Source: Megalobrama amblycephala (Eukaryota; Chordata; Actinopteri; Cypriniformes; Xenocyprididae). From it: 64,000 bases of DNA. The notes beneath the pieces were generated by a model. The model saw only the letters and a program-made list of their open reading frames with translations. It searched no databases and was not told the DNA's origin. Shown here one piece after another: positions 37,997-50,917 of the stretch. The stretch is from the NCBI RefSeq assembly GCF_018812025.1, contig NC_063049.1:9305537-9369536 (forward strand). The letters are read 5' to 3'. Numbering within the stretch: position 1 is the first letter of the stretch; every line of letters starts with the position of its first letter. A program made the position numbers and the translations under genes.

Positions 37997-40900
37997 ACCA
38001 TACTATTGAATTAAATTAATCAGCAAGGACACATTAAAAGTTTGAACTACATTGTCATATACAATATGCTAGTGCAAGTATATAACAATTAGTTCAAACT
38101 TTGACCTGTGGAGGGCAGTAATACACTTAGCAGTGTCTACACTGCTGGAATTCAAATAGAGAAGAAGAAGAAGAAGAGAGCTAGTTCAAGATGAGCATTT
38201 ATGGTTAAAACATATAAAATTTGTATTTTTTTTTTTTTTTTTTTTAGAAAATGAGCGATGGTTTCTCTATATAAGACTCTTATTTCTTGTCTGGGATCAC
38301 GTAGAGCCCTTTGAAGCTGCACTGAAACTGACATTTTGACCTTCAACCGTTTTGAGGCCATTGAAGTCCACTATATGGAGAAAAATCCTGGAATGTTTTC
38401 ATCAAAAACCTTAATTTCTTTTCGACTGAAGACAGAAAGACATGAACATCTTGGATGACATGGAGGTGAGTAAATTATCAGGAAATTTTAATTCGAAAGT
38501 GGACTAATCCTTTAAAGCATGGAAAAAAAAAACTTTTGAACAGTAGTGAACTCTTCAACAGAAGAGAATTAGGAAGCATGTACTAGTCTAAAACAAACCT
38601 TCAAACCTAAACACATTACATTTAATGTACTGCACAAGTCTGCTACAGCAGATGTTCAATAAATCAGCTGAGAATTTTTACTCCAAACTTCATAAATACT
38701 TATTAAAATATAATTCCAATGACACACTTGGAGTGATTTTCCTCCTGCAGATATTGCTGACAGCAGTCTGGCCTCTGAAACACACGCTTAATTACAGGCT
38801 GTCCGGGACACATGATATTTTATAAACTAATGGAGACCTTTCCGATCAGTAATGCCACCACAATGACACGGGCAGAGCTCCGCTGGCACACTTCACTTAC
38901 TCCTCAATCACACGAAGAAGAAATAGACACCGAAAATCAACAGAATGAGAAATGACAACATATAATGCTGAAAACAGTGTCACGGTCAGTTGAGTCTGTC
39001 TTCTGGTAGATGGACAGATAAATGGACAGATAAAAGCAGGAGAGCCTATGACAGTTACAATAGCATGTGCTCAGCTGGGATTTATTGACATGAAACCCAC
39101 GATCAGACATTACAATGATAAAACAGGCCAAAAAAGCACGAAAATAACCCCAAGTGAACCAACCAATCAGGTCACAGTGACTGGTTTATAGTATTATGTA
39201 TAGTATAAGATTCATGGTTGGTCAGAGATCAGAAATTAAAATTCTAGCTGATACCGATAAACTTTTTTTTTGCATGATAACCGATAAATGGCTGATACAG
39301 AAATTATATACTTTTTTTGTCTAAATAAATAAAAAATAAAACATTAAAAACCAACATCAATCATCCGATAAGTTAATTGATTTTTTAATGTCTATGATGT
39401 GCAAGTAAATTAAAAATGAACACTAAAAAACTCAAATCAATCGGCAGATACCGATAAGCTTACAAGCTTAGAATTTTTTTTTTCATCTTAAGGCCGATAA
39501 CCGATAAATGAAAGATGTGGTGAAAAATAACTTGGAGGCTGGGAAAAGTGTCACACTGGTGCAGTTTGGGAATGTCGAAGCCTTGTGTCGGGATGCTTAT
39601 TCCCTTGTTATCCTGAATCACCCTGCTTCACTCCAAGATCCCAGCATCTAAAGAAGCTTTTTCTCTTCTAACAAAAGCCATATTGATTCAGCGTGGAGGC
39701 CACGGCCCTGCTGACTGACACCACTAAAGAAAAGTGAGGCTCCCAAACAGTCTCTGACACATTCCCCTCCCCGAGCCTTTCCCAGCCGCCCGGAGAGGAT
39801 GAGAAAAACCTCCGCACAACACCGGGAGGGGGGCGCTGGGAAAACATAACACTCAAACAGCTGGGTCACCAATCAACACGTCTAACCTGCCATCACAACG
39901 CCCATCATTTTACCTTAAAGATATGGCAAAGTTGACGCCGAAGGCTAGAAACAAGACTTGTCTGCAAGAAATACGGACAAGTTCACAAAGTGAGCGAGAT
40001 GTTGAGCGGGTGACAGCAGAGGTGTGATCAGCAGATGGACACTGCTGCCAGTGTGTTCAGATGCCCCTGAGTCACCATCATGAGTGAGAGGTCTACTGTC
40101 TCCAGCGCGAGATGTGGATCATGCACACAATGCAGTACTGTAGCAGACCTGACGCATGCATTGTCTGCTCAAACACAGAGCGCGCGGTGCAACACGGCCG
40201 CAGACACACAATGGAGGGCTATTCTCCTGCCCACAGACCTCTCTGAACTGCCTTCTTCTGATACAGGAGACCTTCGCTCATCCAGGCCAGAGTAATGCTG
40301 AGACACAGATTTATGGAAGAAAATTAATGACAAATGTTTTTGAAACAAAAAATGAATTGCATTAACTGTGCTTGCATTTTAATGCATTGTATTTTTAGGG
40401 CTTGTTTTTATGGGCTGAAATTCAACATGGTTGCATATTTAAGCTGTGAATATTTCAATTCAAAACATTTCACACACATTTTAAAATGCAAGCCCTGAAA
40501 AGTCAATGTCAAAAACATTTGGCATTAATTTTCTTCCATACAGTGTACTGAGGAAAGTACATGTACAGAATACTGGGTCACACTTTATATTAAATTAAAT
40601 GTCCTTATACATTTGATACAATATACTTATTAAAACATGTCAGTTCATTACAATTACATTCAAAGTACTTGCATTTAGTTTGTTACGTTGTTAACTGTAA
40701 CCCCTAATCCAAACCTATTAAAATGATATGCTATTTTGTCTAGATAAATTAAAAATAAAACACTAAAAACTAAAAATCTATCAGCCAATAAGCTGTTATT
40801 CTGTTTAATGTTAAGGCATATAAATGATAAATGGCTGATATTCGCCATAGTTTACAATGTTTTATCTAAATAAATAAAAAATCTAAAATCAAATGCTACG

Positions 40901-41204
40901 AATGAATTTAGTCACAACATTACAATGCACAGCATCAAAAGGGGAAATTCCTTTTGAGAGTGTTCTTAAATTATTAACGATTTTAAAGATCAACTTTAAG
41001 TGAGTGCTAGATGATGGCAAAAGTAATGTAAATGTAAAAACAGGGTAAACGAGCATGTACGATTAAACATTCATTGCAGGCCAATTTATGGTCGACATCA
41101 ATCAATACCGCTAAGTCTTAAAAATATATATCCAATATTAACCACTAACCAACATGATAATCTATATAGATGAATAAGTCAGAAAAAAGCATGAAGACTT
41201 GAAC

Positions 41205-41290
41205 TGTGGCCTGGCATTTAATGCATACATTGAGCTTGTGCAGGTGGTGTGAGTTCGAATCTGGCTTGCAACATTTCATGATCCAGTTTC
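41205..41290 (+). repeat. Possible tRNA-derived SINE head
   Basis: A B-box-like GAGTTCGAATCTGG follows a GTGGC...TGGC region in about the right spacing for a polymerase III promoter. No cloverleaf or acceptor stem can be formed, so this is not a tRNA gene. Confidence 0.3.
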
Positions 41291-41990
41291 CAAATCAGTT
41301 TCTGTATTCACATGATTCTTACTTACTGATAGATGACATATTGCCCAGACATATGGGCATGACATAACTGGCCATTAATCATTCAAAATGTTTTATTCAT
41401 CTGTATATTACCTCAGTATTATGGTGTGCTCACATTTACCATTGTTTGGCCAAATTTCGCAGGCAGTGTCCAGTCATTTAAATAAGAATCTGCTTAAAGT
41501 TCACATGAATTCAGCTCAATGATCAACAGAAAGCAGCTTGGTTTGGAAGTGACTTCTGTGCGAAACGTTCTTCATGCATCGCTACACTACTATAGACAAT
41601 TGACCTTTTTTCCCTGCAAACAATTACAGAGTCTGACTGCACCTTCACACTGGCCTTTGGACACACCCTACTCTGACCATAGAAAACAAACATATCGGTT
41701 GACCACTACCACTACTATCAAAAAATGTATTTAGCAATCAATAGAGATGCTAAGATGAACAATGGGAAGATGTGATTAATGCCCAGCCCCACAGCAAGAG
41801 CTTTAAATGATGCTCGAGTTCAGAGCACTTGAAGATAAAAGTCAAAGGTCAATGATCTGCCCCTGTGTGCGCGGTGAGTAAGAGGTGACGGCGGTACGGA
41901 TGGGGATCAGGTGCACATCCCTTCCACATCAAACCATAAGAACTGGCCATTAGCCGCTGATGGGGACACAGTCAGGTGGCCTCAGCTGCC

Positions 41991-42015
41991 ACACACACAC
42001 ACACACACACACACA
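41991..42015. repeat. (CA)n microsatellite
   Basis: About 12 CA units. Confidence 0.95.
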
Positions 42016-42169
42016 GAAGAGGCGAAATTCTGACTTCAAATACGAACCTACAGTTTGTGACAATATGATAAACTGGGGAGGCACCAACTGACCAATCACA
42101 AAATATTATTGATTCATACCTAAAAGTCAACATGAAATTACATTCACAACCCCAAAACATGATGTATTA

Positions 42170-42603
42170 GTGATATCAGCTGATATATGTTCATTTTTTT
42201 AAGGTTATCGGTCCAAAAAGAAAATTTGGTCAATATATTAAAGCAGATAAATAATGGATTATTTCCTTCAGCCGAGACACTTGTGCACTGTCTACCATGA
42301 TGGTTTTGAATTGCTTGAAATATGACTGAAATCACTCAAAAAATGAAAACACAGTTAAGTTCAACATGAACAGCACAAGTCTGTCATATAGGCAACATAA
42401 TATTATAATGAGAACATTATAATTGTGTGTTTGGGACATGGCTTTTAATGGTGAGACTTTTGTTTTTGTAATCAGGCTCTCAAAAATTATATAAAAATTT
42501 GGATTTAGATTTATCAGCCAATATCTCGGTTATCGGCTTTCAAATATAAAGAATTATCCGTTATCGGTATCGGCCAAAAGTTTCATATTGGTGCATCCCT
42601 AAT
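42170..42603. repeat. Degraded repeat with GGTGCATCCCTA end
   Basis: It contains TTATCGGTATCGGCCAAAAG and ends ATTGGTGCATCCCTA. This terminus is typical of hAT-type elements in fish (inference). Related CCGATAAATGGCTGATA sequence is at 39225-39515 and 40790-40840. Confidence 0.45.
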
Positions 42604-42753
42604 TAGTGAGTGAAACAAGATATTCAATAAAAAAAATAATTATTGCACATTAATCAAATTATGTGATCGAAGAGTACTTGATAAACAAATAAAAATTAGT
42701 AAAAATGAAAGTAATAATTCTGCAATTGTGTTAGTATTGGCCAATGACTTGTG

Positions 42754-43350
42754 GCTTGTGAAAAGAAGTACACTTTAGCATAAAACAGAGTACTTATTAT
42801 GGAAATAATATGCTTTATAAGAATGTACTTAAGTGTGAACTGAATGTTTTCAGACACGTCACTGCATGTTAACTGCAGTTAAATGAAAATGTATAAAGTG
42901 TACTTAAGTGTGTAAACATTCATGAAAGTGTCTCTCTTTAAGTGCACTTAAGTGGCCTTTTATTTCATTATATTACATTCTAAAGTATGGCTTTTTGAAA
43001 ATATATGTAACGCAGTTTGTTGATACGGGAAGAAGGAGGCGGGAACCGGCGAACGTTCAACATATACTTTAATATAAAATAAACAAAGAGCAAAACGAAA
43101 GTAATGCCAGCAGAACCTCACGGAAGTCTGCCGGCCACACAAACATAATAAAACATAAAATAACGTCGCTCCCCCTTTTATGCTTCCGGAGCTCCTCCGT
43201 GAGAGACTCGAGGCCGGTGCAACTCGCTACTGAAGATCGTTATCACTCGCGCCGTTCCCTCATGGCTCTCGCCTGCCCTGCTCGTCACAATATACTTTTA
43301 AGATTTGAAGTACACTACAGTACAAGTGCACATTCAATACAATTAAGAAC
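42754..43350. mobile_element. CCCTTGTG-family MITE, copy g, host of a solo LTR
   Basis: It starts GCTTGTGAAAAGAAGTACAC and has family blocks GAAAGTGTCTCTCTTTAAGT and TGCACTTAAGTGGCC. The right end is worn near ACAAGTGCACATTCAATAC. The body is shorter than in other copies. It is interrupted by 43006-43289. Confidence 0.7.
43006..43289. mobile_element. Solo LTR (284 bp) with 5-bp target duplication
   Basis: It starts TGTAACGCAG and ends CTCGTCACA. ATATA flanks both sides (43001-43005 and 43290-43294), as expected for LTR retrotransposon insertion. It contains GAAGAAGGAGGCGGGAACC and AAATAAAC, and is much GC-richer than the MITE around it. The internal retrotransposon region is absent, consistent with LTR-LTR recombination. 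The family (Gypsy-like or other) was not determined. Confidence 0.8.
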
Positions 43351-43507
43351 AATTAAGAGCGTAATCAAATTAGCCACTTCCTTTTTCAGAGTTCCTGCGG
43401 GCACAGATTGTGTTTCGGCCCAGTAACAGGGCTAAAATTTTATCACTGCACCCCTAGGATACTGTATATCCAACCCAAGCCTCGATTGCCTCTTTCTTTT
43501 CCTCTAC

Positions 43508-43531
43508 CATCATCATCATCATCATCATCAT
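43508..43531. repeat. (CAT)n microsatellite
   Basis: Eight CAT units. Confidence 0.95.
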
Positions 43532-44069
43532 TACTGTGACTGCTGTCTGTTGTCCATCACTCACTATTTCAAATGCTCCTCTCAGTCTCGTTTCTCCATC
43601 TCCATTATGTTTTCACCGCACACCAGACGTGTATTTATGTGCATTCCAGTCAGAGACTGACCCAGATTTCTGTCCTGACGAGTAATTTCTCATTCTAGTG
43701 GGAATGAGAAACTCTGGAGAGAAGAAGTGCCCGCTGACTCTCATTTACAGGTGCCACTCCATCTTGCTCTGGTGACATTTTGAGCAGCTACAAAACTCCC
43801 AGAGCTCCCCCATCCTTCAGATGACAGTAATTGACAGACAGCACTTCTTTCCTACCAGAAGGATTAATTTCATAGGACAATAACTTCCAATTCCCACAGG
43901 TTACAGACCTATGGAACTATAGAATTATGTCCACTGCTGACTGCCAGCCAACATGTGGAAGCATCAGTTTATTCCAGACAATCTTTTTATGTTAAAATAC
44001 TTTCTCATATTCAAGTTTAGGGCTGGAATAAACTGCCCCACGTAGAAGGTGGTTGCCCCTCGTGACCTT

Positions 44070-44580
44070 GCGCAACATTCCCTAAAAGTTCTCTAAAGGT
44101 GACGAAAATTCCGAACCTTTACAGAACATTAGGGACGTTCCTAAAACGTCCTCTTTCAGTAATGAAAGTTCAAGGTTCCTTATATGACTTTAGGAGGACG
44201 TTCTCTTTTGGTTATTTTATGGTCACATAAGAACGTTACAATGAGGATATTTGGGACATTAAATGAACGTTCCCACACGGTCCTCTGTTGGTCATTTAAT
44301 AACGTTGATGATATGAGTTTAGGGGGACATAATATTTTGGTTATTTTATGGTCGTGCAAGAACGTTACAAAGATGACATTTGGGAAGTTATTAGAACGTC
44401 CTATAGTAATCAGAACGTCCTGAATGTTCCCTGAAGGTCCACCAAATAACGTTCTCCAAACCTTAAAAGAACTCCACATCGTGATCGTCTTTGAACGTAC
44501 TGGGAACATTACTAGACAATGTCCTTAACACCAGTGGGAATGTTCTGAGAATGTTCTGGGAACGTAAAATTTCTAGCAGG
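44070..44580. repeat. AACGTTC-rich, internally inverted repeat
   Basis: Many short words of both senses (GAACGTT, AACGTCC, GGGAACGT, ACATTTGGGA) are packed together, ending GGGAACGTAAAATTTCTAGC. Similar arms at both sides suggest a decayed foldback. Open frames on both strands here are by-products of the repetition. Confidence 0.55.
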
Positions 44581-44708
44581 GTGTGTGACTTTTGCTCCAG
44601 TGCCATAAGTCAGAGCCAGTCTGCAGGTTTTGTACAGTCGGATTTGATGGATTTCACAGAAAATCTCATTGTGTATGATGGTCAAAGATTATTTTAGCTT
44701 CAGACTAT

Positions 44709-45345
44709 GGCCCTGTTTACACTAGTGTGTTTTTGTTTTAAAACACATATGTTTTGTTACAGTTACACCTGTCGTTTACACTACGCCGGCATTTCCGAAC
44801 CTCGAAAATTGAGACTTTCGAAAATGCTGCAGAGCCTATTTTAGTTTGAAAATGCCAGGGTTGCCCTTCAGTATAAATGTTCCAAAACGGAGACTTACGA
44901 AAATGATGGCATGGCTGCCCACGTTCGCTCTGCGTATCCTTGACGACCACGTAAACATTTTGTCATTTTTAGCAGCCATTGTACAGTTAAACTCTGCATT
45001 TTTTAAAATACATGATGAAAACACAGATGGAGTAGATTGAGTCCATCATGAGTTCAACATTTCACCCAATTTATACGCTGTTGAATGTTTGATGATCACG
45101 TTAGTTTACTTGTGTGTAAGCAACGCTTCTATCCGCTCCTTCTGGTTTACCCAGATCATCTTCTTCACTTGTTTTTGGATCTGGAGATTCTGTACTATTT
45201 CAGAAGATGTGTAACGGCGCCCCTTGCCCTATAACAGTGAAAACATGGATTGCCGGAAAAACACGTCATTTGTGGGGAAAGAGTTAATTTACTAGCATTT
45301 TCTGAGTGAAAATCGTTTCTGCACCATTTTTTTTTTTTAGTGTAG
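44709..45345. repeat. Interspersed repeat (CCCTGTTTACACTAG end)
   Basis: It opens GGCCCTGTTTACACTAGTGT and contains ATTTCAGAAGATGTGTAACG and TATAACAGTGAAAACATGGA. The latter block is also found at 20505-20600 (TTTCAGAAGATGCATTTAGC, TATAACAGTGAAAACATATC), so a fragment of the same family lies in intron 4. Confidence 0.55.
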
Positions 45346-45887
45346 AGCAGAAATTGCACACTTCAATTTTAAATCTACACAAAAAATAGTAAAAGTCTAG
45401 TAAGAAGACACTCTCTTAAGATATGAGCACATCTCATGAGTTATTATTGTACATTTACGCTTCTGAGGAAATCCCAAAAGCTTTGTTTAATCCACAATAA
45501 GAACACGTTGCCTTCAAAGACGTGACACACACACAAGCACAAGCACACAAACCAGCGCAGGTGCACATATTTCAGACAGAGATCTCACCGGTCACATGGG
45601 TTTCACCTCCCAACGGCTGCCGTCATCCCTAGTGTCCTCTGCTGCCGTCTCTGTGAGCCCTATCACTATAAACAGCCCCTGCCCCGCCGTCAGAGAGCCC
45701 GGACCCCTGGGAATGAGTGGGAGGGGCCAGCCATTAGGCAGCATTTAGACATGGACCATCACTATGGAAGCAGGAGCTGCTCATGTCTGCATTCAGTCCA
45801 ATCACACATACAGTCTCAGAGACCGTATCAGCATGACAAATCTCCACCATGAGACCCAGAAGAGAGAAAGTGCCAGGATCTTAAAGG

Positions 45888-46584
45888 GGACCTGTTATGC
45901 CCCTTTTACAAGATGTAAAAGTCTCTGGTGTCCCATGAATGTGTCTGTGAAGTTTCAGCTCAAAATCCCCCACAGATCATTTATTATAGCTTGTCAAATT
46001 TGCCCCTATTTGGGTGTGAGCAAAAACACGCCGTTTTTGTGTCCCTTTAAATGCAAATGAGCTGCTGCTTTAACAGCTCAACAACAACAAAGCTGGATAG
46101 TCTCACGCAGCCAAAATGAGGATTGTCAGTAACGGTGTTCAGCCGAAGTCGACACTGATGGAGAGACTCAGGAAGAAGTTACAACTTTTAGAATGAAACT
46201 GGACGTTTCTGAATGGTTAGTGGATAAATTTATGTAGCTGCTGTGGAGTTGATTCAACTCATCCACTAGCATGTGCCGTCGTGTTCATTTTTTGTGCAAA
46301 TCCAGCAGCCCAACATGGCCACACCCCCTTTGTTGTGTGTTCTCGGGGGCGGGGATTATGTAAATTTTAGGGTTTGTGATGTCACCAACCCAGGAAGAAG
46401 CTTGTTGTAGTCTCTACCAGCTGTTTGTTGTAGTCCTTAAAAAGTGATTTCTGTAAAAGAAAATATCTCCCTTTGCATTGAACTTTGAGCGTCGTAACTT
46501 TGCAGATGTTGTTTATGATCAAACAGCAACATTATACACCAACTAAAGTTAAAAAAGTGAAATCATAATCAGCCACCCCTTTAA
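45888..46584. mobile_element. Non-autonomous DNA element, TTAAAGGGG/CCCCTTTAA ends
   Basis: It opens TTAAAGGGGACCTGTTATGC and closes CAGCCACCCCTTTAA. The interior TTTTACAAGATGTAAAAGTC and GAATGTGTCTGTGAAGTTTC is shared with 9424-10388. About 697 bp, no open frame of note. Confidence 0.7.
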
Positions 46585-48179
46585 TAATGATAGAGTAAAC
46601 TCAGGCAACAAAAGCTCAGTGTTAAAAGAGTGTTCTAGGTTCAAAACAAGTTAATATCTACTGACAGCATCTGTGACATGTTGGCAATTACTACAGAAAA
46701 TCTTTCTGACAGGTTTGTCAACAAATAAAAAAGAAGTGCATTTATAATGAGAGAGAGTCTATTGTATGCTTGCTGTCAAAACTGCAACAATTTATTAATT
46801 TATTTATTTTTACAAACTGAAGTACAGGGTGAAACTGATGTCTGTTTAGACATAAACAGATTATTTTAACATTTTCACTACATATAAATAGGCTTTAAAA
46901 ATAAATCTTTGCAATATCAAATAATAAACAAAACCAATAAACAAGAATTCTCACACTCTTTCTCACCACCATCCCCCAAAACTCTCTCTCGCACACACAC
47001 ACCCACACACGCACACACAGCTTAGATCACAAAAGCAGTGAATAATGGCAGTACAGCAGAACACCAGCACAACATGAGATGAAAACAATAGGTCTGTGTG
47101 AAACGGCATCAAATAATGATCTGCAGACAATAATGAAGCGCACGTCTGATGCCCACCACACCCACTCTCCCCGCTGGCACTGATCACGGCGGTGCCAGCC
47201 TGGCAGAATCACTGCCAACCCCGTCTCTGCTGATCGCGCACAGCGGGACAAACTGCGACTGATTACTGCCGTTTACACAAACTCCTGCCAGTGAACTTTT
47301 CTGACAGAAAACACGTGAAAGACCCCCGCTAGCGCAGATGACTAATAATCAGCTTGATTTAAAAGACTTAGAAAAAGCCCTGCATTCCTTCATCATTAAA
47401 CAGTTACTGATCTAACATCACAAACATTGTTCAAGAACAGAATAATCACAAATGAGATCTCAACACAGCAATGCAGTTAAACAGAGAGCAGACAGAGATT
47501 ATCCTACTTCTCTGACTGCTTTACGATCCACCATATTCTCACTGTATGTCTCATGTGTGACTGAGAACACAATCAAGCCTCCTACGCTGGAAAAACAATC
47601 TGGTGTCAAATCAGTTTTCACTCAGAGCTTGCTAGTAAATTTAATAATTAACACACTGAATCTGAAGTAGAAAGTCTGAAATGGTATTTTCTTGTAAATC
47701 TTTCTTTTATTTTCACCTTTTACAGTGTATGTTATGAAGGAGAATCTTCTGTTCAATAATATTTTCCTCCGACAATGCAATACATAAGAGAGAAAACACT
47801 GGTATCCTAAAAATATTGACATCTAACTTTACTGGTTTTAAGTCAAAAACATTGAACATCACTGAATCAAACTAAACACATGCATTCATACCAACAAAAC
47901 TAATATTTAGGGGTTAAATCAGATTAAAAATCACTGTTTGAAGTTGTAAATAAAACAAAGATTATAGAAATGCACCATTTCAGTTTTTCTACTTCAAAAT
48001 TCCATGTGTAATTCAATGTGTTACTTGCCATTCCTCTATCAGTGTTAAATGTACAGGCAATTTCTGAGTTAAAATTGTTTCAAGGTAAATCCTAGACTTT
48101 TTTGTAGCTCTTTAAGGTAACAATTGCAGGTTGCAGCTTTTTACAGTCTGTCAAAGTTTCCCATCATCACCCACTCACC

Positions 48180-48480
48180 ACTCGATCAGCGCATCTCGCC
48201 GGCGCAGGTGTGAAACGCTCATCCAGAGCGCTGAATCCAGTCCGACTCTCTGAAAGAAAGCCTAAAGCATGAGTTTCTCCGCTCTAGAGTGGATTTGTGT
48301 CTGTCTGGCAGCCGAGCTCAGAGTGGAGTCAGCAGCAGTGCCGGCGCACGTGCCCTCAGCTCGTCCAACCACAGGCTGCTCCCCCTAACAGAGTCCAGAC
48401 GGGAAGGAGAAGCAGGCGCGGAGCTCCACGCCGAGGTCAGGCCGGGCCGGCGGACAGCGTCAGGAGCTGAAGTCAGCCGC
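48180..48480. promoter_or_regulatory. CpG-rich patch, possible promoter or alternative first-exon region
   Basis: This stretch has clearly more CpG and GC than anything within several kilobases, followed by a CT-rich tract to 48650. On the minus strand a good donor (GAGTG then gtgagt) lies at about 48175. A transcript starting here and splicing to exon 2 from the nearby ATG would meet a TGA at once, so it could only be non-coding or start translation downstream. Neither direction nor activity can be told from sequence. Confidence 0.3.
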
Positions 48481-49079
48481 TTGAGCTTTAGAAGCTCTTT
48501 GTTTCCTCTCAGAGAGAAGTATGCAAACCTTTGCTGTCTCTATCTCTCTCTTGCACACATTTCCTCCCGTCTGTCCTCCTCCCCCCAAACCTCAGCTCTC
48601 TCTCTCTCTCCGTTACCCCTCCCCTCCTCTCCTCTCCTCCCAGGTCGACACAGAGCCCAGCCAGCCTGACGGATTAGAAAACGCTCCAACCCCCACCGTC
48701 CATCACACACTCACACAGATAAAGGCTCTTCAGAGGATCTTTACAGCACCTTCAGATCAGCAGCCTATCAAGAGTCTTCTCATTTTTGCTATATGGATTA
48801 AACAAGATCTTAAACAAGTTCTAAGACTACAGCGATAGTCATGAAAACCTAACTTTCGTCCATGAGAAACTTGTTTTGTAGAATTTTTAAGATGTTCTTC
48901 ACCATATAATGAATGTGAATGTGTTTGAATGCTGTCAAGCTCCAAAAATGAGAATAAAGGGTGTTTTCTGATGTTATTTTACTTGACTGTTTTGATATTG
49001 TATTATGTTTTATTATTTATAATTTTGGTAACATTCTGCAGAAAGGTTCATTTGTTAACTTAGTTATTATGAAGAAAAC

Positions 49080-49195
49080 TTCTCGGGTTACTTGTGTAAC
49101 CCTGGTTCCCTGAATAAGGGAACGAGACACTACGTCATATGACGTTATGGGAACCACGTAGCATCGACAGTTCCCATGAAAGGGAAGCCTTTTTT
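49080..49195. repeat. Fragment of a fish repeat with GGTTCCCTGA...GGGAACGAG palindrome
   Basis: CTCGGGTTACTTGTGTAACC and GGTTCCCTGAATAAGGGAAC are short palindromes seen in dispersed teleost repeats. Boundaries are unclear. Confidence 0.4.
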
Positions 49196-50414
49196 ATAGT
49201 GTTATCATAATTATTTTCTGACATACATGTCTGTTGTTAATTAATCTTTTCTTTTCATCAATATTTTAGTGTTATATATATATTTTGTGTCCTTGTGTAA
49301 ATTGCATTGAGAGGGTAAAAATAGTGTTTATTACTATTATTATTATTATTCACTGAAAATCTTGCTTATTTTCACCTCGACATATTCACATTGTCAAGAC
49401 ATGCAACAAATAATGGCTTCATCATCACTGATTTGCCATATTTGAATATATGTGGATGCAAATGAGATTAACAGATGCAAGACTTTCAGCACATAATGAC
49501 TTGCCATGAGTATCACATGATTCTTTCTTGTCATTTTTGGATCGTGACAGCATCTGTGCCTGTTCAGATTTATTATATGGACAAAAACGGAACATTCTTT
49601 ATAACCTCCATTTGTGTTCCATGGAAAAACGGCATGAGGAGTAAATGATGACAGAATTCTCATTTTTTGGGGTCAATTATCCATTAAGAGCAGCAGAACA
49701 TAGACTTATTTTTTTTTAAAAAGAACTAGAGAATGAAACGTTCTTTGATGAGATTAGAAAGGTTCTACGATGCTTCCTGTCAGGCTGTAAAGCATTTTTT
49801 GTTCTAACCGAATCCATTATTTACATATAAACAAGCACACACTCAGATACATAACAAACATTCACATTACACACGACACACCTGCCCTGTCAAAAAGCAT
49901 CCAGGACACAGGAGCTGCATTCATACGCTTCTCATCCAGTGTTGGTGAGGAATCCAGAGCCGAGAAGACTATTGACCCTTCGCTGACACGCTGACATTGT
50001 GTGATCTTGTTAGGGAGAGAAAGAGAGCAGTGTTCTCATATCTGTTTTAGTGCGACCACCACCCAACGCAGCAGAATACCAGACATACTGGAAACACAGC
50101 TAAATGTGACAAGTCACATGTTTTGTCAAAGAAAACATCGCAAGAAGCTCAAGATGCTGTTCATTCAGTTCTATTACACATTTGACTAAATGGACATCAA
50201 GCTAACATTTGCGCTGGATTCAGCATGAAATCTTATTTTTGAGATGTTTCTAGACGAGTCAGAGAGCAAGAACCCTTTGAGATGTTCTGTATGGCCAAAC
50301 ATGATCATTAAGTCTTAAGTCTGTAAACACACAATGCAAGATTTCCATCTAATCTTCTCAGTCAAAGTGTGAAACACAAGTGCTAGATCCTCTCTAAAGC
50401 AAGAGCACTGTCTA

Positions 50415-50419
<5 letters not shown>

Positions 50420-50453
<34 letters not shown>
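50420..50453. repeat. (CA)n microsatellite
   Basis: About 17 CA units. Confidence 0.96.
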
Positions 50454-50458
<5 letters not shown>

Positions 50459-50917
50459 CCCTGAAGCATAAACACAGTGTAGGCGCCACCGGTTAATCAG
50501 ATTTAACAAGCTTTAGCGAGAAGAATCAAGCCATACATGGGATCTGCAGATGGTGTATCATATGGATCATTATTCATAAACCATTATAATGCATCTTATA
50601 ATCAATTGAATGTTCTTGTAAATAACTGCAACCATAAACGTTTGAGTCAATCATTAAAAATTTAGCCGACATTGACAATAGCTGGGAAAATGTATGCAGT
50701 TTCATAAGATATTAGAGCTGCACGATTCTGGATAAATTAAGAATCACAAATTTTTTTGGTTAAAATAGAGATCACAACTCTCCCGCCATTCTGAACAGAC
50801 AGTTAAACAAAATAACATGTTAATTTATTAGAGATTCTGACAAAATGTTAATTGCTGCAGATTAAGATATTTAATTAATTTGAATTAATTATTTATAAAA
50901 TCAGTTTGAATGTATGA

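Larger units (their letters stand above)
36980..48179. other. Region upstream of dip2a exon 2 (probable intron 1), left part
   Basis: This holds the solo LTRs, MITE copy g, poorly bounded CCGATAAATG repeats at 39225-39515, 40730-40870 and 42170-42603, and the AACGTTC-rich repeat. No exon of dip2a or another gene is visible. The conserved end of exon 1 (a LAELELELSE-like peptide) was looked for on the minus strand and not found. Confidence 0.6.

Noticed and set aside
41250..41263. tRNA gene from a B-box-like GTTCGAATC
   Set aside because: No A-box, anticodon arm or acceptor stem can be drawn; at most a SINE remnant.
44180..44509. 109-residue minus-strand frame with repeated TIMWSSFKV-like segments
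   Set aside because: It lies wholly in the AACGTTC-rich repeat; the internal similarity comes from the DNA repeat.
48181..48236. Minus-strand first exon of dip2a starting MSVSHLRRRDALIE with a good gtgagt donor
   Set aside because: Joining it to exon 2 gives a TGA directly at the junction, and the peptide does not resemble the DIP2 N-terminus. It is kept only as a possible non-coding exon.
48289..48838. Plus-strand open frames of 126 and 105 residues in the GC-rich patch
   Set aside because: Low-complexity Ser/Pro/Leu content from CT-rich DNA, two overlapping frames open at once, and no recognisable domain.
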